This document shows, in pieces, positions 1 to 12,747 of a DNA stretch of 64,000 bases. Origin of the DNA: Syncephalis fuscata. Its lineage: Eukaryota > Zoopagomycota > Zoopagomycetes > Zoopagales > Piptocephalidaceae. The translations under genes were made by a program, and so were the position numbers. The notes beneath the pieces are model-generated. The model saw only the letters and a program-made list of their open reading frames with translations. It was not told where the DNA came from and did no database searches. The first letter of the stretch is position 1; the number at the start of each line of letters is the position of its first letter. Location: assembly GCA_025786725.1 (NCBI GenBank), contig JAHLTZ010000027.1, forward strand, positions 330,703-394,702, read 5' to 3'.

Positions 1-2682
1 TGGTGCTATAAGCATATGCCGGTGTGTAAACATTAATACTCACCTCTTATAATCCTGGTTCAACTCGTAAACTGCTTCTTCATCTGCTGGTTCACCGCTG
101 GCAAGCTTCAATACACGTGCTTTACACAAAACACCCAGCAAACCAACGACAAACTCCTTTGTAAGCTGAGTATTGTCCATCAATTCTTGAACAGTGTAGG
201 ATGTCTTATGGTTGTACTGTAGCAAAATGCCCATTTGATACGTAGACACCTGGAAGGTGTAGCCAGAACGAGATGCCTTCAAATAGGTAGTGCGTACTTC
301 AGCTCGCGAATGCTGGAACAGCCAGGTCAATTTACGGCCTTGGTATTTACTATCATAAAAGTCTTGGAAACGTTTAAAGATAGATTCAAGCTATAAAAAG
401 GCAATTAATATGTATTCTAGTGTATCATTCAATAGCCAATTACCTCAGGTGGCACGGTAAATGATGTGGCCGGTGGATTAAGTGGCCAAGCAGAAGTACC
501 CAAAACAGATACCGAAAAGTCGACTAATATCAAATATGAGTACTAGCTATGTTTTAACTTCAATACTAACCAGATAATTCACTAGCATCGCGTGTTTGCA
601 ATAAACGATCCTTGAATGTTTCATTCAAATCCTTACTAAGATTGATATCGGTAAACATACGCTGTAATTTTGAAGTAAAGTCAAAGCCGCATGCTTCACG
701 TAACTTGGCAATCATACTTGCTTCCGCATCATCGGAAGCAGAAGTTTGATTGATCAAACGACGAGAAAGAGCCCGAGAATAGAACTTTTGGAAAACGTCC
801 TTATCTTCAACGTATTTGAAAATGGTCATCTAAATTGTATGGTTAATTATCGTTATATATAATGATAGTAATTCACTCACGACGTTGGTTAATAAAGCCT
901 CGAGTTCTCCTTCTTCTGGGTTCTTTGCACTCTTTTTCAACAGAGTATCGCAATATTTGGCCAGCAATTCTGGTGACTTGCTTGTGCCAGTGTTGCACAC
1001 TTTGTTACGATTGATAAATTCACCGCACGCCTTATCCAATGATGCCATAAAGCCAGCATCATTAGGAAATGCATTCTGTACTAAAGAATAGTACTTTTGG
1101 TGAACAGTTAATAATCCTGTTACGTAGACACTTGGTTCCTATTAATCATTTAATTAATCACATTACAACGTTATAATACATTCATTAATAACACACACCA
1201 CGGCATCCTTATTCTCTTCAGCAATCTTATCTAACGTTGACTGGCCGATCTTGCGCACATGTGCACCAAACTTTTCACGTAACGGTGTCAAACCGTTATC
1301 AACACGTGATAACAACGAAAAAGTACGAGCCAAATCTATATACAAGTGTTTTATTATCATTGTAGTCATGTATTTATAGCACCATATGCTTTATGCACTT
1401 ACCTTCTTCGCGATCAGCATCCAAAAGTGGTTGGAATTCTTCACGTATCTGATTCATGTGATTCTTTACTAGAACCTCTTCGCATACATTCATAAGCTAT
1501 TAAAATACGCACACATAGATATATGCATATATGCATATTGAGCGACTATTCATTTGAATCTAATCAATGCTAATTACCGGTACACGTGTATCCTGATGTA
1601 AATACTTCTTAACTCGTTCCTCCTCTTCTTTCAAACGATTCTCGGCCTATTTGGCATTATAGCCGTTGGTAAATGAGCTAATTATCATTTGCTGTGTGAA
1701 ATTACCTGTTTCATGTATTCCGTAACGGGATTTTCCGAGATAAATCGATCACTTTCATTGTGATAATATTGCTTTGTAGTTTCGACGAATGGCTGCTCGA
1801 AATGCGTCATATATAATTTTAGATCTGTCTGCGTTGGATCTGCTTCTTCCAAGCCCAGAGCAACTAATAGTAGATAGTTTAATAAACAGTCGCTAGATAC
1901 TAGCTATAATCAAGCTTACCAAATGACTCCTTAACAATATTAATTAGTTTTGTCTCTATCGTTTCTCCGTTACGCTCTCGTTCAATCAGCGCAAGCACTG
2001 CATCCATTACAGCACGATGGACGTGCACAAACAAATGATTGCGCCACATGACCAGTGATAGCTGTACAGCGACGATAATAATTAATATTGTTGATAAATG
2101 TTATAATTAGTATAAAATAGCTTTAGAGTGTAGATCTATACTTACAATATGCACACCGTATACAGCACGACGTCCTTCATCCATTTCGCGTCGTACCCAA
2201 TGACGATTTAGATAGCGAAACAAGTGATTCATATATTCCGATGCGGTAGTATATCTTTGCCATTGGGCAGTATAATAACGTAGGAGAGCCACATCGGTAA
2301 GTGCTTCTGACTGACGTCGTAGAGCCGAAAGATGGCTTTCGAAGTATCCAGTCAGTTTCTTATATAGGCCAGCACCAACCAGTTGTGCGCCGTTATTACC
2401 GGACATGCCGGTCATGACACCACCGCCACTACTGCTGGGCGAGGTACAATGGTTATAGATGGTGCTATACAAGCAAGTAGCAGCAACAACAAATTAGGTA
2501 CAGCCAGAAGTAAAAGGCCATTATAAGCAAGATTATCGTGCATATACTTACGTGTAGATCTCCATGTATCGTGTGTAGCTAAGGCCCTCTTGTAGCGACA
2601 TCACCTGGTTAAGGCCATGCTCTACAAACTCCCAGGTACTACTCAGATCCGTCCGTGCTGGCGTACCGCTAAACTGCGACAT
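1..2682 (-). CDS. CUL1: Cullin-1 (SCF ubiquitin-ligase scaffold), C-terminus cut by window edge
   Basis: Scaffold of SCF-type cullin-RING ubiquitin ligases: the N-terminal helical repeats hold Skp1/F-box adaptors and the C-terminal half holds Rbx1. The start is ATG at 2682; the first exon (2552-2682) encodes [13 protein letters not shown] and ends in RYMEIYT, the classic cullin 'RYMELYT' block, continuing after an intron into TIYNHCTS. Further exons give [34 protein letters not shown] (the signature of the cullin homology domain), and [12 protein letters not shown] in the last exon visible here. About ten short introns interrupt the gene, with GTAAGT-like donors. The exon ending near 44 reads ELNQDYKR and then enters an intron, so the neddylation site and terminal winged helix lie outside the window. 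A short Gly/Ser/Asn-rich insertion (about residues 50-70) follows the first cullin block. The F-box protein at 43498-44445 is a possible client adaptor, but nothing here links the two directly. Confidence 0.95.
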
Positions 2683-3441
2683 GGTGACTGAAGTAAAGAT
2701 GACGAAAACTGCTTGATAATGAAGGAAGAAGATGGAGCAGCCGATTCGGCACTAGTACAAGATATTGTCTTTTTAATAAACTGAAATGTTAATCGAAACG
2801 AAAGGAGGAATGCGCTAAGATGATATCAAGTAGTAAGAGGGAATAACGCTGTTTAAAGCAACGTCAGCATGAGTACAGGAAAGGGGAGCGCAAAGGTGAT
2901 TTATTTGTGCATATTTTTGGAATTGGCTCTGGAGTGCCGACTGTGGCGATGTAATATGACTGTACTGCTATTTTATTAGTTATATGATATAAAAGTCGTT
3001 TTTATCAAATTATAAATAGATTAAAGTGTTGAAAGCAATTGTTGTGTCAATTACTGTTATGTTTGATATGATCATGTTAAAGCCATGATCCATGTGGATT
3101 GTGCATTTGATTGGTATTATGTCATGTTATTTATGTATTATTTATACAGAAAATGGCGTTATAGGCTATTTATATATGCAATAAAGTTATATTACGTTAT
3201 AGTGTATAATAGCAATATGGATTGATATAGCTATCTATTTGAACAGCATATTACTATCAATCTTGTTAATGCGTGCTAATAATATTAGCAATAATGTAAC
3301 GAATAGCACTCGTTATAATAAAGCTTGAATCAATATCAAAAGTACAGAAGCAAGTGAATAATAAATGGCATGCCAATAGTTTATTGAGGTGTATAGTTAG
3401 CCTGTATAACAATCAATTACATAGTAACCTTCTAAAATTGA
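2683..3441. other. Intergenic, upstream of cullin-1 and downstream of KRE9-like gene
   Basis: AT-rich spacer with no open frame worth calling. It must hold the cullin-1 promoter (2683 upward) and the 3' end of the KRE9-like gene. I see no clear motif. Confidence 0.6.
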
Positions 3442-4199
3442 CTAAGGTAGCGAATCTTTGGTTTTAACAGAATTGGAGTTGAATAGTTCATTCTTAATAG
3501 ATGCTATTACATTGGAGGAAGCTTTATGAAAAGCATCACCATAAGCATCTGTTAATAACTCATTCCATTCTTTCTCCGTTTCTCCATCTTCTTCTGCTTC
3601 TGCTTCTGCGTCTGCATCTACTGTTTCTTCCTCTTTGTTATTTGTAGTCTCTGTATGACGATTAGATTCAGCTACGTTGGTTGTCTCTGGTGTTAAAGAA
3701 GCTGAATTAACTATTGATGGCTGTGCAGCAGGATTTGCAATAATAATTGTTGCGCGATCCTCTACCTCTAGTCGACTGCGACCACCATGACCATCTGGAA
3801 ATGAAGCGTTACCAACTGCTCTTACTGTAAATGGTCCAGCTGGCAAGTCTTGTGGCAACATCCAAGTAGTCTGTTGTTGCCAGGGACCCGCATCCGCTTG
3901 AGGTATGGCCTGATTACGCGTTGATGAAAGAATTTCACTAATAAACTGGCCCGTTGAAATGTCTTGCAAAACTAAGCGGACACTTTCCAGCATAGACATT
4001 CCTTGAAGACGCACTCTAAATCCCACCGATAGCAGCTCGCCAGCGCGTGCTACCGTTCCATTAGCTGGTGCAGTCAATAGAACAACATCTATATTCGCGA
4101 TTAGTTTAAAATAAATTATTGCCATATAACATTACCTGACACGGCTACACCAGCAAATGTGGCGAGTAATAAATTAGTTAAATAAAAGCCTACTTTCAT
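3442..4199 (-). CDS. Small secreted KRE9/KNH-like or Ig-like fold protein
   Basis: Two exons: 4136-4199 (64 nt) and 3442-4088, joined across a 47-nt intron (4089-4135, GTAATG...ATAG) that keeps the frame and gives 236 residues. The first exon encodes a hydrophobic signal peptide (MKVGFYLTNLLLATFAGVAVS). The next residues, VVLLTAPANGTVARAGE, match the pattern of fungal secreted proteins of the KRE9/KNH1 N-terminal family, in which a beta-sandwich begins 'I..P..GT...AG'. A strand-rich region runs to about residue 155, followed by a Thr/Asn/Glu-rich tail with an acidic run of Glu/Asp/Ala near residue 190. No GPI signal or C-terminal hydrophobic segment is visible. A role at the cell wall or surface is inference from the family and the signal peptide only. 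Confidence 0.7.
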
Positions 4200-5284
4200 A
4201 CTGAGTAGTGGTAAATTAATAATAAAATGATTACTCGGCAGTCAATTAAAGTGTTAACATTCAAGTATTACAAACTTGCAAATCTACCGGTTGAGTTACA
4301 ATAAGTTATTTTTATAGCTACCAGTCGAGTATCCGTTTATTCATTCGTCCTGGGATCGAGGGTAGTTGACGTCACCAACGTGAACACACAACTGTAGTAG
4401 AATTGATCGTTTAATAGCTATTGTTGTTGTTTTTGCTTTTGCTGCCATTTTCAGGAGTAGTGTTAATAGTTTGTACCAATCCTTAAACAGCACATTACTA
4501 TGGCCGATGATTAAAGATATACCATGGCAACAGACATGGATCCAAGACTGGGTAACCAGCCTTGCTTATGAACAATGCCACGCATCAACATATTTAATAA
4601 AATAACAAGCTTCGATGACTATTGATTACGTCTTCAATTTTAAACTGCGGCAATTTTCATCACTCAAATACTCATTGCAGAATACGCGTGACAGTGACTG
4701 TTTGAGTGTCATTTGCATTTAAATTTTGGCGTGACTAGCAAGCGTGTAACCAGACAGTGTACGACCACGTTGCCATTGTTTTGTATCGGCATATACAAAA
4801 CGCATGCTTATTAATGTTGAATTGTCGGATTTACTGGCGCTATTGCTCCGCTCTGGCTGTTTAGAGTTTATACATGAACAATGGCGACCTTGAACATGCG
4901 TCAAATATTATCCATTACCGTGGATCTTATGGCAATAAACCCGATAATTACAAAAATCACACGTTTCAATGGAACAAGAATAGCAACAGGAATAGATGAC
5001 ACTGTGCACAGCAATGCGCGTTGATGTACCAAAATAACGCATATGCAGTAAAGGCCGAAGGAAGTTGCTCTGTACCGATGCCGTGCATCAGTTAATAGAA
5101 CGAGGCAATAAGAGTTGTCACATTCTTTCATCTTATTTAGCCTGCAACTATTGGCGATGGAAGTATCCATAGTAAAATGGTTAGAAATACCAAGGCTCGG
5201 TCTACTGCTTTGTACTACGTCAATGTGCACGCGTGTGTACACCCGTATGCTTTCAACGCCATTCGGTGCGATTTGTATAGAATG

Positions 5285-5286
<2 letters not shown>

Positions 5287-5322
<36 letters not shown>
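5287..5322. repeat. (GT)18 microsatellite
   Basis: An uninterrupted GT dinucleotide run, followed by an imperfect GTGC/GTAC continuation to about 5345. Frames running through it on both strands are artefacts of the repeat. Confidence 0.95.
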
Positions 5323-5325
<3 letters not shown>

Positions 5326-5861
5326 TGCGTGTGTACGTGCGTACATTCGTATGCGTAGGTGGCCATATGTTGATTGCAGATAGATACACATCAATGTTGT
5401 CCCACCCACAAGTACATCAATACGAAAGAGGCAATGCCAAATGTACACGTCACGGCTAGATTTGCCCCAGAGAATGATTTTAGTAATTATAACTTCATAA
5501 ATCCACCCAGCCCTATCTGTACCCACATCGTGATAAAAGCGGCTATATATAATTGTGTGGACAGACCCATAAATGTAATGGTATAGGACATAGTATTAAA
5601 AATAGCCGCTAAAACCTTTGAATATCGATTATTACGATAACAAGGATGATCATTACCACTATTACTGTGGATACGCACACACCATAGCGTTATCTTTTTC
5701 CCTATTGGACCGGGGAGTTTCTACCACTTCCATTCTTGTCAAGCGGCAATGTTACAAGTCTACGCCGCCGCCTTATGCTGTATCCCTTTGCCACCCGTTT
5801 GACACTACACATGTGGTCGACAATAGCTTTCTATCGCTGCACACATGAACGGGTGGATGGA

Positions 5862-5966
5862 CGAATGAATGAATGAGTGAATGAGTGAGTGAATGAATGA
5901 GCGTATTCATTGGAAATACCACACACTTACACACTTACACACATACACACATACACACATACACAC
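5862..5966. repeat. Compound tetranucleotide and CACACATA repeats
   Basis: GAAT/GAGT tetranucleotide units (5862-5902) followed after a short gap by repeated CACTTACA and CACATACA units (5921-5966). Confidence 0.85.
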
Positions 5967-7775
5967 ATACACATCAACTATAGCAGTGCATGCTTAATCC
6001 CCTGAGCAAAGGTTCAGTTCTGCTTGTGGAAAGCCAGAGTGGATGCACGAATGCATTTATGTATTTGAGGTATAATCGTCTAAAATTGGCGATAAAGTCG
6101 TTTTCGCTATTTCCATTTCCTACTCGCCTATATACCCTGTCATTTCCCTAGCGTTTCTTTGTTTAATTTCCAGCGTATCATCCTTCCACCTTTAATTATT
6201 ATACTTGTTTACTGCTATCTGCTTGTAGATCTACGTGTATCCGTGCTATTAAAGGTTCTACACGTCTCTTCGCTAATTATAGATAGTAAATATATACTTG
6301 GTAAGTGCTTAAAAGTAGTATTAGTATTAGTATCAATAGTGGTAGTGGGACAGTGCGTTGAGTAGTAACAAGCAGTTCATACTACACTATTGTCTATGTT
6401 AGTGTTTGTTTTTTATTATATTTACGTTTAGCGTTTGTTTTATATATTGTAGATTGCATTTAATACCATTTGCTTATTGTTTTAAAGGGCATAGTTATAG
6501 GTAATGCCAATAAGTATTCACTTGTTGCTGAATTCGATGTACATGATCGTTAATGTGCACACCAATGCAAATGTACTCTTTTTGAAACTGAAATGTGTGT
6601 GACGCATATTCTTTTAATAATAGCGTTAAAATTTATATTGCGGTGATTAATGGTTAATTAAATGGTAGCGGTAATAGAACTATGACACTGTAAACGACAA
6701 TAGTGCCTAGTTCTCAACTATTTGCAATTCTATTTTTAATTTGTGTTTTGTGTTCCAATATTCTACCTTCTTTTATTTCTTCTATCGTCTCCTCGTTCTT
6801 TTTACAATGATATGGCTATGTTTTAAAGTGATGCTATATTGAGGCATGTGAAAAAAAATTGGTTCTTGCCTATTTGTATCATAATCGATAGTTATTTAAT
6901 GGCTTTTGTGGTGTAGCCATATAACGGAGTGAGAGAACACAAGCGCCCATTGTGCTGCGCCATGTTTTCAAGGCTAGAAGAAGTTTCAGTTTTTATTTTC
7001 ATTCATGAGCTGTACAACCTGCCTATTGCGTCGGAGTACCGTCTTGGCAATGACTTGAAGAAATTACCTGGCGATAGCCTCGAGTATTAGTAACGCACTG
7101 GCCAATTGGTTCATGCTTTTTGTAATTATTATAATTATTATGCTATTTTTGCTACCAGCATTGTGGTTACTTTTATGCAATCATTAGCGTATTCTTAATC
7201 AAAAAGCTGATTTCAATTTATTTTTTAATTTATGAGATTAATTTGCGTTGTATTTCGGAGGTGGCAAATAACGCAGTGCACTGGTGAGTGCAATATGTTG
7301 GAACTGTAGCGATTCCAATGCACTCCATGTTTCACGAGTCAATTCGAAAATGTGCTTTGGAGCTCTGCAATGACTGTTCATACCATGTAGAAGCAAGCGG
7401 TGGCATGGGAGGAAGAAAAAACATCAGATGGGTCTCGGCTTTGTGACGCCACGTTGTCGCGGCCCACTGGCTGGCGCCATGAATGCGTTATGTGGCATGC
7501 TCTATTTCTACCTAATATAACTGGTTTATCTGCAACTATGGGTGCGGTGTGGGCGCGGTGTGTCCTTCAAGCATTTAGAATGGCTGTATATAGTTTCTAT
7601 TTGGTTGGCCATACAGGTTCTTTTTCGTTTGTCGCACCAAAGGCAAAAACGACACGCATTCACCTGATGAATTGGCCGCTTCTTAATGATTCCGGCCCCA
7701 ATGCTCATGATAGATTGGTGCATGTTGTGTTGTCATGCTGCAGCGTCCAACGCGACTCTCAGTCCATCAGCAACA

Positions 7776-7799
7776 CTAACTAGCTAGCTAGCTAGTTAG
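7776..7799. repeat. 24-nt perfect palindrome of CTAG units
   Basis: The stretch is identical to its own reverse complement across all 24 positions and is built from overlapping CTAG/TAGC units flanked by CTAA and TTAG. It lies in the gene-poor region. It could be a simple-repeat palindrome or a protein-binding site; the sequence does not decide. Confidence 0.8.
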
Positions 7800-10544
7800 C
7801 CAGTTGGCTATACAAAGCACTGATTACCTTGCTAGTTGTATAAAATTACTGTGTAGACTATGTTGGTAAGGTCAATGAACTACGGGCCAGACCCTTGCCA
7901 GGTGCATGTTTTTATGGCCCGTGTTGCTTTCAGAGCTTTTATGGCTGCGCCTGCTCGTTGAGCATCCCGTTTTGGTTGGGATACCATGATCGTTGGTGCT
8001 TTTCGGTAAAGCATGATATTGCGATCCGCCTCGCATATTAACTTATCACATCAGCTAATTGATGCCTTTTCATCGTTTGCGCCCATCTTATGGGATAAAT
8101 TCCATGTGATTGCTACGCGAAAGTTACCCCCATTTGGTCGTTTGCCATTTGTAGGCTTGTACAAACGTCTTGTAAATGATTGCAAATAATTCACGTATCA
8201 TTGGTATACCATTCTTTAATATGCTGTAGCGGTAATATAATTTTCCTTACTTTTTTTCTGTAAGAACTGGTAGGTTATGGCATGGCGATCCATTGCCATG
8301 CTTATAATCCATTAGTAAAAGTACATGCATGAATATGCGGCTAAAATACTTTTTGGCCTTTTTGCCTCTTTGTTATATCCTATCAGGCTAACTATTAGAT
8401 GAAAACAACGTTATCAAATACGTATGAACATGGATCGTTTATTGATACACGTATGTGTGTACGTGCGCACTGTTGAGCATTGATCTTTACATGTATTCAC
8501 ATGATTTTTGGCTGACATTTCATTTACCTTAGTCGCCTCACTATCTACTTAGCCTATTTTAATATCGTGTATCTATAACAACTTGTAAACGTTTTGCACG
8601 TGTGTTGTGTAATCAGCAAAATTAATTAGCCATTATCTGGCAGGTTGTTCTTAGCCAAACCTGTTGCTATTTTATGTAGGCCTTCTTAGACATTTTAATT
8701 TCTCTACGTTTTTCTTTTTGTCATTTTCGTGTGTGGCTTGCATGCACGGTACAGCCGACTCCTACACGCGCTGGCCTTGCACTTTGTGTCGGCCTAGTAT
8801 TGTTATCTGGCGACGTGTATCGCGTAAAGTCGCACGTGTCCTTTTAAAAGGATACACCATCAGCGGCAGCATCATCGGTCTTTCGTTTTCCGTTCCTCTT
8901 TTTCTTTGACTTCGCTTTTAACCTTATCACCAACGCCGCTTTACCGCTCTTTGTTCTTTTCAACCACGCGACCCCTTCTATCTATACTAGTAGCTTGCAA
9001 CCGACTGATATTTTGTTTTATCATCTCAGTGACCGGTACCTACTTGTGCGCTATTGCTCCGACGCAAATAGAGTGTCGGCAAGTTTTTTATTTGTTTGCT
9101 CCTATTGTATACGCCAATAGCGAGACTCTGTATTCAACGACTACTATTATTATTACATCTATCATAGTACGTTTACGTCGCGTTTGCACAAAGCCTTTAT
9201 CGGCAATAATAGCCGCAGACTTTTGTGTATTTTAGCGATTGGTTAGTGCTGACTGGGTCTGTGCGGTATAAAGCACACGCCGGCTTTGCCGCTAGTAGTT
9301 CATTTCTATTGCCCTTTGTAAGCTGTATCAATACACTGCACTTACAATTTTAATTAAGCAATTGAATCGAGCTATAATACAATTTCTTTAGCCTGGAGCT
9401 TTAGAGTATACTATTATTATTATTTCTATTTCTTTTTATTTTAAAATCCATTTACTGTTTTTATTCGCAACGGATTATTGGTATGTTTATGAATTAATTC
9501 GCTATGATTAATATTATTACAATATTGATGATATTATTAATAATATCAATTTTATTAATAATAATTAGTGATTATTACTGATTTTATTGCTGGTATTAGT
9601 AACACTATTGCTAGTACTAATATTATTAATATCTATTATTGATGTTAGTGCTGATATTAATGATCATTATTTTTACTTTTTGGATTAATCGCGCTTTTTT
9701 AACATAATATAATCATTTATAATGTAAAATATAAACTAATGATTTGTTTAATTTGTTTAATTAGATTTAAGAAGCATTATTACACTTGCAGCTTTGACAA
9801 TTATAATTAAACTAATTGCTTGGTTCATCCTAATATAATTGAACTATCAATCACTGAATATATCGTGCTTTATCGCGGTATAATCTACTGGTCCCTTTGT
9901 GCCAGTATTTTATTAGTATTATATTCCTAATATATAATATTAATAGTTATTAGGTGAGTAGATACACGTATTAGGGGAGTCTATTAGACAATGCATGACT
10001 ATGCGCCTTTGTCTCTTTGCTTTGTTCAATGGCATAAATTCACCTTTGAACCCATACTTTATTTGCAATTGAGTTTCAGATTACAAATGCTGCTAAACAT
10101 TTTCCCCTACTCAATCATATCATGATATGAGTCAAATGTGGGAACCTAATAGCGGAGATTTGCTAATTTAGATGCATTGATTACGTCGACATATTGCACC
10201 CATGTGACAAAAAATTACATTTATTATTATTATTACACTGTGATTCTGGTAATTCTGGTGATTAGTATTGCTATTGTTGTGATAAATAGCACTTGATGAT
10301 CACAGCCATTGTTCTCCTTCTTTCCTATCTACCAGAATGAATTGAACCCATTGTAAGTTTCATGATATGCATTACAACCGCCGTATTGGGAATTGCTGGA
10401 CAGTCATCACGCCGGTGCATCATCTATTTTTACAGCTCACATATGCAGCCTTCCAGCACACTGCATCTTTATCAACGCACCTTCTGGGCACTCATTTTCT
10501 GCCACGCTGCGCCAATACAAATCATGACACTCTCTCCTTCTACA

Positions 10545-10578
10545 TGTGTGTGTGTGTGTGTGTGTGTGGAGGGGGGGG
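10545..10578. repeat. (TG)12 run next to a G8 run
   Basis: A TG dinucleotide run at 10545-10568 is followed directly by G-A and eight consecutive G. Simple repeat. Confidence 0.9.
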
Positions 10579-12691
10579 AGGGGTATAAGCACTGTTGGTT
10601 GGTTTTAACTACAAGTTTGTATTAAGATGCACTTTATGACAACGTCGCTCGGCATTATTTATTTATTTGCCCATCCTACACAGATGACCAGCGATTAATG
10701 ATAACTGTACATTGATCGAGCGAATTACATTTAATTCTTGTACGTCATATTTATGACGATGATGATAATGATGATGGCGATGATTAGAGAATGAGTCAAA
10801 GAAAAACCAGAGATTTATAATTAGTTACGACTTGAAGCTAGTCGATAATGTGGGGAATAGCCAAGTTGAAGCAGTGGCCACCCAGTTTCTACTTTACTTG
10901 CTTGTTCACACTCCTTCTTGCTTTCTTTTGACTCCTTTCTTTCTTTCTTTGCATATTTCCTGATTTGAAAAAATCATTTGTTACATTTGTACCTCTAACA
11001 ACCAGCAACACCTTTTTGGACTGGCGGAGTCTTGCTCAAATAGCTGATTAGAGAAGTTCCATGTGTGTCGCAAGGATTGCCTTTTTTCCACCAATCAAGG
11101 CAATTACTATACACATTGGCATGGACTGCACGCACCTTCACACACATACAAAAACACACACACAGAGTGAGAGAGTGAGAGAGTGAGAGGAGAGACAGAA
11201 CAAATAGAGAAAATAACGCTTACTTTGCTTCTATCTCTCGCTTACTTCTCGTCTTTATTCTCTTTATTCGTTTGTTCGTTTGTTCGTTCATACATTTGCT
11301 CGTTTCGTATTGACACACATCTACCAAATAACGAGGAATTATAGCCCACGTTTCTTTTACGGCCTCGTCGTCATCGTGGCTAGCATTACCGCTATTACTG
11401 TGTGGCAATTGTTTTATATCTAGTCCTTATTCTACATTATTCTCTACAGCTGTATAGTGGGTGTTTTGGCTTTTTTGAGTGCTACGTCGCCTTTATTCTT
11501 TATATATACCTATAGTTTACTTGTCACGGTTGCGCTAGCACACGTGTGTTTTGTCCAAGCACCTTTCAATTACTTGGCCAGGTTTAACTTGATTTTCACT
11601 TACTATAACACACCACAACAGATACTAATCTGCTTGACTCTACTCACTCTCACTCGTTCACACTTACTTGTCCACGCTTTACTTCCTCCCCTCCACCTAT
11701 TGCACTTGCACTTTTCTTCTCTCTTTCCTCTCTCGCTCTCTCTCGCTCTCTCCACTCACGCTTGACCTGTGCGTTTTTTGCCTTTAATATTTAACGCCTT
11801 TCCATGCTAAAAGGCACTTAATCATCAATCATCAGTTAAAGCAGTCAACGATATAGCATTTGGCTTGAGCGGCAATAGTACTCACTTAATAGGCAGGTGT
11901 TTATTATTAATATGTACTTTATGATGGGCGATGAGCTATAATGGTCATATTACCAATAGTCATATTAGTCATATATTAGTCATATATTAGTCATAACAGT
12001 ATTAGAAGTACTAGTAACAGTAATGCGAGTACCATTGGTCATCGTATTTATTATAGTCTAATATATTAATACTACTATTTGCAATGGCTACTATCATGTG
12101 GGGCAAAAGTGGCCTAATATAAGAGTGTTGCTATTAATGTAGAGTTAAGGATGGGCAAATGATTTAAACGTGTCTATTTCTTAGACAGAAAGTGACTTGT
12201 TTGATAGAAATAACTAATCATAATAACACTAACCATTATAATAATGAGACTAATAACATTAATATTAATGGCTTCAATGTTATTTATTATTATGTGTAAT
12301 GATGGTTTGAATACCGGAAATACTACATAATCGAACTGGTTTTCACCGGTTATTGACTAATTGATTGGTTCATTGATTGATTTATCGGACACGAGATGCA
12401 TGTACCATTTAATAGGCTATAGACTAACCGTGATTTTATATTGTATATTATCTATTATCTATTATATAGGAGTTGGCTTTCAATTAATACGATAGTTAAT
12501 TTGTCAGTTGCTTTTTACTATTGTGTAATAACCAGACAAAATACTGCGATTTATCGATTGGTTTTATTGTTGGGTAAGTGGCGTGTAAATAGTTTAATAG
12601 TTACTAATTATAGTGTTATATATGACTATTTAACACGGAAACAATAGACGAAATATACTATTTAGTAGAATATAGTTATTTGGTTTGTTTA

Positions 12692-12698
12692 TATAAAA
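12692..12698 (+). promoter_or_regulatory. Candidate TATA box of the PH-domain gene
   Basis: TATAAAA lies about 50 nt upstream of the ATG at 12748, in GC-richer context than the sequence further upstream. The position fits a core promoter with a very short leader, but there is no direct evidence of the transcription start. Confidence 0.4.
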
Positions 12699-12747
12699 CT
12701 GCGCGTATTTAGCTCGTACAGCAACGCGTCAGTTTAAAACTTACTGA

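Larger units (their letters stand above)
4200..12747. other. 8.5-kb gene-poor region with microsatellites
   Basis: No open frame here has protein-like composition or recognisable motifs; the longest frames run through simple repeats. Visible content: (GT)n at 5287-5322, GAAT/GAGT repeats at 5862-5902, CACACATA repeats at 5921-5966, (TG)n followed by a G run at 10545-10578, GAGAGT repeats at 11164-11195, ATT/AAT-rich DNA at 9500-9680, and pyrimidine-rich stretches near 11640-11760. The right end must contain the promoter of the PH-domain gene. A long untranslated leader, an RNA gene or unannotated exons cannot be excluded by eye. Confidence 0.6.

Noticed and set aside
5115-5526. Overlapping open frames on both strands through the GT repeat
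   Set aside because: They exist only because a dinucleotide repeat has no stops; the translations are Val-Cys or Thr-His runs.
7400-7783. 127-residue frame in the gene-poor region
   Set aside because: No motif, no signal and no supporting gene context; overlapping minus frames are equally long.
11457-11765. Hydrophobic 102-residue frame
   Set aside because: Encoded by a pyrimidine-rich tract (CTC/TCT repeats); the Leu/Ser/His composition follows from that.
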